Shown: positions 1 through 10,154 of the stretch, piece by piece
Position numbering within the stretch: the stretch's first letter is position 1
Layout: every line of letters begins with the position of its first letter
NCBI GenBank assembly: GCA_948567375.1
Contig: OX419762.1
Span: forward strand, 24,630,608-24,694,607
Origin: Lunularia cruciata
Taxonomy: Eukaryota > Streptophyta > Marchantiopsida > Lunulariales > Lunulariaceae
DNA length: 64,000 nucleotides
Direction: 5' to 3'
Made by a program: the position numbers and the translations under genes
The notes under the pieces: model-generated
What the model saw: the letters and a program-made list of their open reading frames with translations, nothing else
Databases searched by the model: none
What the model was told of the DNA's origin: nothing

Positions 1-990
1 CCATATGAGAGCTTTATTGGTCAAGTACACACATGTAAACACACATTTAGAATGATCAATAATCTCTATTGTGAACAATCAAAGGAATTGATTCATTCTT
101 GAAATCCAATTTTCCACTTCTCCCTTGGAACGTTGTCCCTTGTAAGGCTTGATGTTGTACATCTTTTTCATTTGTAGTAACAATGTAGCTGGGTTGTTGA
201 TTAGAATCGGTATCATTGGCATGCATAACTCTCAAGGTACTTTGATTGCTAGTGTTGGTTGTTGAGATGACTCCCCTTATTGCATTACTTGATCGTTCTT
301 GACATTACGTATTTGATTTTGCAATTCCTCCCTGGTCATCTTGATTTCTCAAAACTCGTTCAACATCCCCTGCATTCCTTGCATCAACTCCTACAATTGT
401 GCATCCATGAATCTTACACACGGCCAATATTCAATTGCTACTTCCTACTTTAGTAGAGGGTTAGAATGATCACTTGTGAGGGAGCAAAAACTATGGGGAC
501 TACCATTGGGACCTTAGATGCTATCACTTGTTGATAATATTCCTCACTAAAATTGCGGACTACAAAATCCTCTAAACATCACTTTTGGTCTAACAATATA
601 ATGGATTTCTACTTAAGTGTTGAAAGCGTAAGGGTTTGGTACATTCAAATCCATAATATCATAATATAATGTAGATTTTCAAATCCCTCTCTCTATAGTA
701 TACCACCACATGTAGAATGAATTCATCATTCTATCCATGAATTCTACTCCAAAGTGATAAACAAGAGATACTTTCATTTGCTCACATTGAATATACATAA
801 TCTTGATGTGGAATGGATTCAAGAAGGGGAAGTTAGGTGCAAGAAATTGTCCTCATAGTGCTTCCATCCCAACCACTCTCTAAAACACTTCCCAAGTCTA
901 GTAATTACACTAAGTTTTCTTCCCTCACATTACTTTATTTCATAGCTTGAGTTCTTCCAAGAGGAGTGATCCATACTCTTGGATTAAAAT
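1..990 (-). pseudogene. gag remnant of a minus-strand LTR retrotransposon (truncated by window edge)
   Basis: Reading the minus strand from about 360 down to 1 gives a gag-like stretch with the motifs YNIKPYKGQ, VENWISRMNQF and a terminal ALIW, the usual pattern of the retrotransposon gag core (a target-sequence line, then W..RM..F, then A..W). At least one stop codon interrupts it. It lies directly downstream, on the minus strand, of a primer-binding site at 995-1006 and LTR-C, which is where gag is expected. The interval 360-990 would be leader and N-terminal gag but has no clean frame. The rest of the element lies outside the window. The assignment rests on motif pattern and position; I cannot name the clade. 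Confidence 0.55.
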
Positions 991-994
991 ATCT

Positions 995-1006
995 GCTTTG
1001 ACACCA
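995..1006 (-). other. Primer-binding site (initiator tRNA-Met type, decayed)
   Basis: The minus strand reads TGGTGTCAAAGC, two mismatches from the TGGTATCAGAGC site that many plant LTR elements use to prime from initiator tRNA-Met. It is one base from the LTR-C terminus at 1008, so LTR-C here is a 5' LTR of a minus-strand element. Confidence 0.6.
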
Positions 1007-1794
1007 TTGTAATACTCTAAGGACAAGAGAACTCTCCAGGAGACATACAAAAAAGAAAATGCAAGTTTCAATTCAATACTCTAATGCCCCAAAGGAGCAC
1101 CTTCTCTTTATTATATAGCAAAGAGGATCTCTCAAAGGAAACTTCACCCTTGGATCAGATACATGGATTGGTGACTTGTCAACAAGCTCTATCCTTGGAT
1201 TAGTTGTTTGGATGGGTGACATGTCAATCCTTGTCCTATCTAGTTGGTCAAATGTGTTTGACTAAAGGGAATCTTTAGAGAATCTTCCTATAGGGAGCTC
1301 AGAATCACATAGGTGATGTACCATTGGGAAGCTCTAAACAAGATAAAACATTGGAGGAGTGTGGTACCAAGATTTTATGTTTTTTAAGTTTTGTTTTATT
1401 TTGAAGAAGAAAAGTACAAATGAAGTCATATTGAACCCAAAATAGCATTGGAAGGAGAAGAATTGTGTCATTGCTTTATGAAGAGTGAAGAAAGAAGAAA
1501 AGTAACTTCTTTTTAGATGCAAAGTACTCGGATTGGATCTCTCAGAGTTAAACCGGAAGTAAGGAAACTTCACCTTGGGATCATCAACCCGATGCAAAGA
1601 CAACGTAACAGATTTCCTTTGGGTTGGAAATTCAAGAATATTACCACACACAAAAACAACTAAGGCACAAGCGGGAGAACTTAATAGTGACAAGAGATGT
1701 GCATACAAAAGGTGTGATTCTTGGTAGATAATCTTTGAAGAATGATTGAGAAATGTCAAACTATAAAGTTGGGTTCAAATCAAGAACAAGATGA

Positions 1795-4414
1795 ATGACA
1801 AGTGATATTTCCTTTGCCTTTGCGGAGTTAACCTAATGGAGACTAGGGTAGAGGAGTGGTAGTGAGTGAAGTTGTGAAGAATTCAAAGGAATTGAGAGTT
1901 GCACGTCTAGGGGGCAGGAGAATTGTCTTGCAGAAGCACATCACAAAGGAGAGTAGAATGACAAGAATCAAGAAGTGCCCTACATTAGCAATGAGAAATC
2001 CAATGATTAGGAGGTTAGATGTGATGGCTCGCATTGAATTTCTCAATAAACTTCACATTACTTTCTTTGCATGGAATTGGAACCTGAGTTTTCCAAATTT
2101 CATGGTAGAGATTACGGCCAATAAATATGTAGATGGGCTGGCAATAGTGGGGAAGAGAGGCAATCCGGCTTGATGGACAGAGTTGGATTGGAAGTTAGTG
2201 TTAGGAAGAGAGAGTGGGGAGGAGCATGGGGCCATGTTCTTGGAGAAGGGAGAAGTAGCAAAAGAAACCCAAAAGATCAAAGATTCTTTCACCTCAAAGC
2301 GCAAGAAGAATGGGTACAAGGTGGAGACATATCAAAACCCAATGCAAAGAAGCATTATAGGTGCAATGATGGCCCTATTCAAGTCCAATCACACCACCTA
2401 CATGACAAAACAACAAGTCGTGTTCTTCCACAAGATGTTTGTAGGAGAACCGATCAATTGAGCAAAGTGTTTTTATCAATGAATGAGGCAGATGATGCTG
2501 AATTGGAGGACGATGACACCACCACATTACTTCATGCCTTTTGTAGCACACTTCTACCTTGGGTTGAACCTATTAAGCAGTGTGGAGAAGAAGATGATCA
2601 TCTTACATTTCCATCCTGATCTGCAACAAGAAGCCAATGATGAGGAGCGACAGTACACTCGGCAATTGAGAAGGAATGATGATCACTATGCAAGAACTGG
2701 ACAGGATCGGAAGATGGTTGTGCCCTTGCCAGGCAAGAAGAAGAGAAGTAGACCCAAGGTGGAGAGCTTGCCAATGGAGCCCCAAAAATTAGAAGAATTA
2801 GGCAAAGAGAAGGGAAGCAAGTCCAGCGGATTGCGCCTATAGAGGAAGTCAAATCAGAAGAGGAAGAAGAGTCCGTGTCGGAAAGATTGGAGGAAGAAGA
2901 GGTGGAGTTGACCTATAAAGCAAAGAATCCAGTGAAGAGAGAAAGGGTTAACCTGAGGTACAGCAAGTTCAAGAGAAGGAGATGTCTCTACAAGAAGAAA
3001 TAGAGCGGCAAGATGTAGGAGAAGAAATTCTAGCCAAGTTAGCAATTGAGGCAGAAGAAGGACTGGTGGCAGAGTCAAGGCAATACATGCCAGAAGGAGA
3101 AGGAGTGCAAGTGGCCCGGCAGATCATCAATTTGGACAATGAAGAGAGTTTGGCAGACAAGGAGTCACTGCAAATACAAAGATCTTGACTTTGTATTAAG
3201 ACCTTGAGCTTGGAAGGAAGGTATCTAATCATTGTAGTCACTAAAGAGAAGGTAGTAAAAGAAGCAAGATGTGAGGAAGTAGAGTATCTTTGGGATGTGG
3301 TATGTCCGTTGTTATTGTAGATGGAGAAGAAGAAGAAGAAGAAGGAGATGCAACACAGACATCCCAACGTACATATGGTGTTGTAGGTGCTAGAGAGATT
3401 AAAGATTGAGAATTGGAAGTTGCAGGAGAATTTGAGTAGAAGAGAAGAGGAAAGGGAAATCTTGCAGTCAATGCAGCGTTGCAGAAGAAGATAAACAAGA
3501 ATCTGCAAGAGAAGTTTGAGAAGCAGGGAAGAGAGTTGGCGATAAAAGTGAAGGAGATTATGCAAGAAAGACTTTGGGTAGAGAAATTACAAGCTGAAGA
3601 GAAGACAAAGCAAGAGAATGGCAAAGAAATGGTGGAAGCTAAGGAAGAAGAGTTTGATGCATTTTGCTAGAAGGTAGAAGAGAAGAAAATAGCCCGGCAG
3701 TGGGAATTTGCTAAGCAAGATCAAGAAGAAGAAAGGCTGAGAGATCTGATGCAGATGTTAGAGGCAAAGATTGACCAGTATGTGAAGGAATTGGAGGATC
3801 ACATAGTTGGTATGAGGAGGAGTTGAAACTCAGCAAAGTTGTGATGGAGGAAGAATGATAAAGGAGGCAATCGAAGGATTCACTTGAAGGAGCAATTGTG
3901 GAATCGAAGGCAAAGTTAACCATAGAAGCCAAGGTGAGAATGGAGGAATTGTGGTTACACAAATTACAATTGTTGGTGTAGGAGACTTGTATTAAGAATG
4001 CAAAGAACAAGGATTTGAACGCCTTGTTGATCAGTCTAAAGACTCGGGTTGATAGGAAGATGATAAATTTAGAGAATAACATTTCTATTAGACTTGAGAC
4101 TAATTAAGTTAGAGTTAGAAAGTCTTTAGAATATTGTGTATATTAGACCCAAAGTAAGGGAGGTAGGAGTGTAGGTGTCTTTGGATTTGACACTTGACAC
4201 TTTAGAGAAGAGTGGATCGGGAGAAAATGAGTTAGATAAGTTACCCACTAGTCCAATTGTAGTCTATAGTGAAGAGGTAGTAGAAATAGCAAAGGACTTA
4301 GTAGAATTAGATAGACCCAAAGTACATGAGATGAAGGGGAAAGTGCTTTGCCTATTTAAAGGAGGCCTTTGCAGTCTTGTGTTGTTCCGTATTCATTTTC
4401 TTGAGAATAGATAA
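1795..4414 (+). pseudogene. LTR-A-encoded ORF, copy in solo LTR at 1360 (decayed)
   Basis: This is the plus-strand homologue of the frame inside every long LTR-A. The pieces occur at 1856-2173 (globular N-terminal part, with FFAWNWNLSFPNFM), 2183-2461 (KKNGYKVETYQNP, VVFFHKMFVGEPIN), 2483-2842 (PPHYFMPFVAHFYLGLNLL, FHPDLQQE), then E/K-rich coiled-coil pieces at 2982-3188, 3479-3670 and beyond, and a C-terminal piece at 4175-4414. Several frameshifts and stops separate them, so this copy is dead. The start was set by comparison with the ATG of the homologues at 62426 and 12731. No known function; see the copy at 10155-12731 for the fuller description. Confidence 0.75.
4353..4360 (+). promoter_or_regulatory. 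TATA-like box of LTR-A
   Basis: TATTTAAA lies about 540 bp before the LTR end in sense orientation. Equivalent minus-strand TATTTAA motifs sit at the same place in the copies at 36224-36230, 37199-37205 and 53563-53569. Conservation between divergent copies suggests the core promoter, with transcription starting roughly 30 bp downstream. That would put the LTR-encoded frame in U3. Inferred, not shown. Confidence 0.5.
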
Positions 4415-5146
4415 AGCAAAGAGTTGTGAAGCAGTGCTTGTCACTTGAGCTTAATTTCAAGTATCAATTGTGTGTTTGTGTTTGTGAATGTTGAGAGAAT
4501 TTCAAAGTGCAAGTCAGTGTGATTGTTGGATGTTGGATTCCACAACCGTGATCTTCATTCTATGTGTTTGATCTTGAGTGAAGTGCAATTGAACCATTGT
4601 CTTTATAGATCTAAGAAGAATTTAGTGTTGGTAGTATTTTGCATTTGTGAGTGCAATGTTGTGATATTTTGCATTTGTGAGTGAAATGTTGATTAAGGAG
4701 TGATAATTTGTGATGACCTACAATTCAATGCTTGTTACTCTCTTTTGGGTGTGGTTTCTACCTTAGAGACTAAAGATGCAATCAAGAAGAACTACTTTTT
4801 ACTATTTGTCTTTGTATTTGACTAATTCTGACTTGTATCTCTATGGGAACAAATTTTACTTACCTGATTATCACAAAAGTGATATTTTTTTGGGTTGTCA
4901 CAAGGAGAAAGCAAGTCATTTTTCCTTGAGAGCATTTGTTTCATTTTTTGAGGCCTAATTCACCCGTTTAGGCCTCCAAAATTAGCTCTAAACTCTTCAA
5001 GCTATTTTTGGCTTCTGCCCTATTCATATTAGTACTCTTTTGGTGACACCTCTATCTGATCTTCCTAGCCCATTGTACACAACATCATTCTAGATGTTAC
5101 CAAGCCAATTTTCACCTCCAGATAATATGTTTAACTACGTATTTCA

Positions 5147-8100
5147 ATATAGGAGTTCACTTTCTATGAAGGGAGATCTCTTGTTTGCTTGCCTCCAAAA
5201 GGTTAGCTCACTCCTAAGGAGGTTTGAGCTATAATTTTCAACTATTAGTTACATGAGTTTGCAGTGAATATGTATTATGTATAGGATATATATATCCATT
5301 TGAATAACCTTGATAAGACCAATAATAAAAGGAGGGAGAAAGCAAGTAAATAAATAGAGAGTTATTTTGGACATCATGCAATTAGCTCTTTTATGATTGC
5401 AAAGTCTAATTTAGATCCCTACTTGGTGTTGTGGAATCTAAAGGATGTACAGCACTTGTGCAACATATTTAGCCTTGCTTTAGCTTCTCTTATGGAGGCC
5501 AAATAGGAGCTAGTTTCTAAGTTACTTCATGATACTACTTCCATTTTCATTTAGAGATAAGGTATATATTTACTTCAAATGCTTGTGGGTCTAACAATGT
5601 AAAGAATAATGGAAAATTGTGGGTTTAATAATTTCATTAGAACTATGTGCAATTTCATTGCATAAAAGGATGTAACTACTTGATATATTCATATAGAAAG
5701 AAGCTTGGTAGCAAAAATGACCTATATTCCAACCTTGTAGGATAAGGGTTTGCAAATACAATTTAGTGCAATCTAAAAGTTTCAAAGTCCTCCCAAATAA
5801 TCTAGTCTTACACTTGTTTTGGAAGAAGTGACACAAACACACTCAAGCATATCCATATTCACAAGTTTTAAGACAAATGTGCCATGTGAGTGGAACATAT
5901 TGAAATTACAAATGTTTTTAAATCCAAGCAAACCCAAGAAAATTAGAAAACTCCAAAATAAAAATAAAAATACCATGGTAACAAGAAAACCTCCAAGAAA
6001 AAAATGACTCCCACTCCAAATGAGCAATCCTAATAAACAAGCAAGAGACTCCACCAAAAAATGAGTGATCCCACAACCTTAAATGAGCAACACCACATGA
6101 AATGAGCAAACTCATAAAAGAAAAAACACATTGACAAGATTTAAATTTATCTTTAGCATTGAAATGAATGTCTTGGGAAGTAGAAAAGTTTATTATTATA
6201 TCTTGTACAAACATCAATTGAAGGCTTGGTTCAAGGTAAGGCAAGTTTCTATCATTAAGCACCTAGTTTCCTTTCTAAATTGGTAATCATTCCACCACCT
6301 ACCTCCATGAACATGAATTAGATTTGATCTCCTCTCTAAAATATTCCTCTTTTGTCCTCACATTATTATATTTATTTAATAAAAAAATTGTGCAATATAA
6401 CAAAACTCACAATCTAGTGCAATAGATAGGAGTTTCATTTCCTATCGTTGAATTGAATTCTCAACTCAAGCAAAGAATGCAAACATGCTTTGAGTATCCC
6501 AATACAATGTTCATTTAGAGACTTAGTTTGGATCACATAGTCATTCAAGTCCATCCTTTTTTGAGTGTGTACTTGTTTAAACAAAGACACAAGATTGCTC
6601 ATTTGCACATATCCAACATTGCTTAGTAAATGAAACACACACACATCTATGCTTTAGGTATGACCAAAGCTCAAACTTTTTTAACATGTCATGTCATGAC
6701 ATGATCTAGAAATTCATGTACAATTGCCCACCTCTCATTAGCCACCCACATAACAATAGAAATCACTTTCAAAAACTTGACTAATTCTTAATAAAAACCT
6801 TTTTGTCTCTTGCAAAGTAAAAAATTCTTTGCTTATTATCACACATCACCTAACCATCAATTGAGTAAGTGCACGTTTTGCTAAAGTAAGCTTCCCCATC
6901 AATGTTGTGCCTTTGCAATAAAGGGAAAAGGGTAAAATCCACTAATATTACATACCTTGGAAATCAAGGTTTCTGCAAACCTTGATCAAATTTTAACTCT
7001 ACTCAATCTTTGGCCATTGCATTTCCTTCATGAGAATGGAAAATATGGCAATGATTACTCTCTTAGTATAGTTGGCTATAAATCTTGCACTAATTCTCCA
7101 CAAGTTCATCCCTCTTATCACACAACCTCCAGTCCTATTATGTCCAAATTGATTGAATGCTAATGCCTCTTAGAACCATATAAGCATTTGGTCTTCTCAT
7201 AGCCCTACTTCTTCTAAATAATTCATACACTTTGATCAGATCCACTTAAGTAGTAAGAGATTCCATATCCATCCTCACAATTTGTTTGAAAAGCTCCAAG
7301 AAATCAAGCTCCAAGAAAAAGTTATACATGAACTTTGTATTATGAGACATTTGAATTCTATCCTTCAAATATCATCTCACATGGATAAATTCCAACCATT
7401 TGGAAAGCCTTTCCATTTCATCCACTTGTTTTATTTGCTCCATTCTCCTGAATCCCAATCCCAAGCAGAATCTACCCACTCATTATTGGTCTATTCTTCA
7501 TAACTTGTTTCAAATTCTGCAATTTAGATATGCATTAAAATTTTTAGTTCTTTCATGATCAATTTTTGTGTATTAAGGTGAGGTATTATGCAATTTTGAT
7601 TCCCAAATAAAACTGAAATTTGAACCCAAGTTCTATTCCAAATTTTCCAAGTTGCCACCACAAACTATCACAAGTATGAATTATCAAAGCTTAGCAAGAG
7701 TTTTACAAAATTGAAAGAACCATTTGGTTGTAATTAGAAACTATTGTTATGTTATACTATCAAAGCTATTGTAAATTGGGAAATAACTCTTCATCCACAC
7801 CAAGAACTATCAAAGCTCAATAAGTGAGTCAATGAAGTATCAACTTTGAATGTGACACTTATCAACCCATTTGAAATTGAATGAGTGTTTCATTAATGAG
7901 TAACATGAATGTCCCATCATCCCCTAAAATTCCATAAGGATTTAAGGATCATGAAAAAGGTGACTTGTAAAGATTTATGGCTATGGGCCACCACTTGTTA
8001 TAATTTGCAAGTATCTCTCACTTATGCCTTGTAAAGGTTTATGTGACCTTTTGTAATATTACTTCATGTGATCTTTACATATGCGAAAATATAATATAGA

Positions 8101-8261
8101 ATCCCTTCTTGTATTATTGAACTTGCTTATAGTATTCTTATCAATTTAGGTCTTCTTTATGTGTTAAAAATGAATGCATTTTTCTCACTTTTGAGAACAT
8201 GTCAATATAAACATATTTATCTATCTGAATAATAGAAGGGATGTGAAGCATGCAAATAAGC
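5147..8261. other. No recognisable gene; anonymous AT-rich DNA
   Basis: About 3.1 kb between LTR-C copy 1 and an LTR-B relic. The open frames here (up to 114 codons near 5918-6262) show no motif I recognise, no zinc knuckle, RT or integrase signature, and no partner copy in the window. A loose repetition of AATGAGCAA-like words occurs near 6020-6115. It is probably very old transposon or spacer sequence. Confidence 0.6.
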
Positions 8262-8726
8262 TACAAAAGACCAAGGAGAGAAATAAGAGAATGGAAGTTC
8301 AAAGTAGAAGTTCACCGTGGGACTCTCAAGTGAATGAAACTCCAAATATCTAGCATGAGCTTTGGCTTGGTAATTATAATGAAGCAATACAAGGCTCTTG
8401 AGAAGCTTCTTTCTTAAGTCACCTACTTGTAGTGCAAACTAAGTTAGCCAAGAAGCCTCTTAGGAAGCTTCCTTCCAAAAGTTTTCTATTTGGCATACAA
8501 TTTAAGCAATTGTGAACTTGGTGTCCAAGTTACAAATTCCTCAAAAGGTACCTAGAGGCTTCCCACCAAGAAGCTCCTTCATTGCTTCTAGACCATTCTA
8601 CCAAGAAACTTCTTAGATGCTTCTAGAACATCCTCATAACTTTTAACTATATTTTGTTTATTTTATTAACTCATTAGCCTATGCTAACAAGTGTGCTAAC
8701 TTTGTATCATAACACAAGCCAACATG
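8262..8726 (-). mobile_element. LTR-B-like relic
   Basis: The left part (ACAAAAGACCAAGGAGAG then AAATAAGAGAATGGAAG) matches the start of LTR-B at 30234 and 58217. The body has the family-typical AAGCTTC words and the phrase on lightly spaced caagaagctt motifs. The end is poorly defined. It is bracketed by two imperfect copies of an AGAAGGG...TGAAGCAT sequence (8233-8261 and 8750-8779), too long and too diverged for a normal TSD. Neighbouring sequence gives no internal domain. Confidence 0.5.
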
Positions 8727-9251
8727 ACATACTACCCATAGAAATAATTACGAGAAGGGTTTGAAGCATACAAAAAAGCAACTTTGGCTTAGATACAAAT
8801 TAATCATGTATAATAAAATACATATTTTTATATATTATTTTTATTTGGTATATAAATATCTCAATTTAGTGATTTATGATATTTTAAAATACAAACTATA
8901 TTCTTACTTATCTACATTTCATAATAAATATCAGATGTCTAAAAATAAATTATATTTTAAGAAATAATATATACAGATTTATTCTTGTACAACTCACAAT
9001 GCACAAGTCAAGCCTTGAATCTCTTTAGCCACTCCCTTGGAACAATAGAATGGCTCTATGGGAGGTTGAGTGATTAATTTGAAATAAAATTACATTTTTG
9101 TAGACCTTTTATTTGAAAAGTATAGATTTACATACTTGTGTTTTGACTAAAATTATCTATCTTTATATCCTCAACTATATTTTCTTGTTCAATGTTATGA
9201 ATGACATACATTGGTTGTTATCTTGTGTGATATTCAATTATCTCTTCCTAT
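8727..9251. other. AT-rich spacer, no gene seen
   Basis: The stretch around 8780-8990 is strongly AT-rich and reads as an open frame only because of its composition. No domain, RNA gene or repeat partner was identified. Confidence 0.6.
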
Positions 9252-10154
9252 TGTAATACCAATAATTAGACATATTATCAAGAGGTGAAAATTGGCTTGG
9301 TAACATCCAAAAGGATGTTATATATGATGGACTCAGTACATCAAATAGAGGTATCACCATGTTATAACCTGGCAAATATCACTTTTGCGGTAATCGGGTA
9401 AGTAAAGTTCGTTCCCGCAGAGATACAAGTCAGAAATGTCCAAATACAAAGTCAAATAGTAACAATTTAGTTCTTCTTGGTTGCGTCTTTAATCTCTCAG
9501 GTAGAAACCACACCCAGAAGAGAGTAACAAGCACTAATTCGCAGTCTTGTCATGAATTAATACTTCTTAATCACAACTCCTTCAATTCTTTCCAAACAAT
9601 CTTGATTGTGATGATTCAGGCTCTCCCAAAAATGACACTTCACTGCAAAACAACTTCACCTCAGAATTGTGTTCCACCCCTCCACTGAAGGCACAACTTC
9701 CTCAATCAAAATTCCTTCACATCAACCTCACATTGTACTCACAAATGCAAAATACTACCAACACTACAATTCCTCTCAGATTTGTGAAGGCATTGCTTTG
9801 ATTGCACTTCACTCAAGATCAAACACACAGAATGAAGATCAAGGTTGCGGAATCCAACATCCAACAAGCACATTGACTTGCACTTTGAATTTATCCACAC
9901 ACTCACAAACACAATTGCAAAGTTGATACTCGGAATCAAGCTCAAGCGATGAGCACAACTTCACAGCACTTTGCTTTATGTATTCTCAAAAATTATGAGC
10001 ATTGAACAACATTTCTCTTTAAATGCCACTCTTAAGTTGTGAACAACTTGATAGTTCTAACAACTATACCATTCTACAACAACTTTTCTAACCTGCAGAT
10101 CCGAAATGACAATGCACCCCTTCATATCTGCCTCTTCAAATTTCAAAACTGTTT

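Larger units (their letters stand above)
1360..4902 (+). mobile_element. Solo LTR-A, long ORF-bearing form, plus orientation
   Basis: The unit begins TGTGGTACC and ends GGGTTGTCACA and is flanked by a perfect 5-bp direct repeat AGGAG (1355-1359 and 4903-4907). No gag or pol is present between the ends, so this is a solo LTR left by recombination between two LTRs. It is 3543 bp long, comparable to the paired LTRs of element A, and carries a decayed copy of the LTR-encoded frame. Inferred U3 spans 1360 to about 4385 and R/U5 about 4386-4902, based on a TATA-like box at 4353. Confidence 0.93.
1008..5146 (-). mobile_element. LTR-C copy 1 (5' LTR, interrupted by a solo LTR-A)
   Basis: The left end reads TGTAATACTCTAAGG and matches, inverted, the right end of the solo LTR-C at 33464-34200. 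The right end (about 5080-5146) matches the inverted left end of that copy, including the block around GATGTTACCAA. The PBS abuts the left end. A 3543-bp solo LTR-A plus a 5-bp TSD is inserted at 1355-4907, leaving about 0.59 kb of LTR-C. The exact right terminus (TTTCA at 5146) is inferred by comparison and is less certain than the left. Confidence 0.7.

Noticed and set aside
5918-6262. A 114-codon minus-strand frame in the spacer
   Set aside because: No motif, no homologue in the window, and aromatic-rich composition typical of chance translation of AT-rich DNA.
8761-8967. A 68-codon Lys/Tyr-rich frame
   Set aside because: Produced by AT-rich sequence only; no start context or domain.
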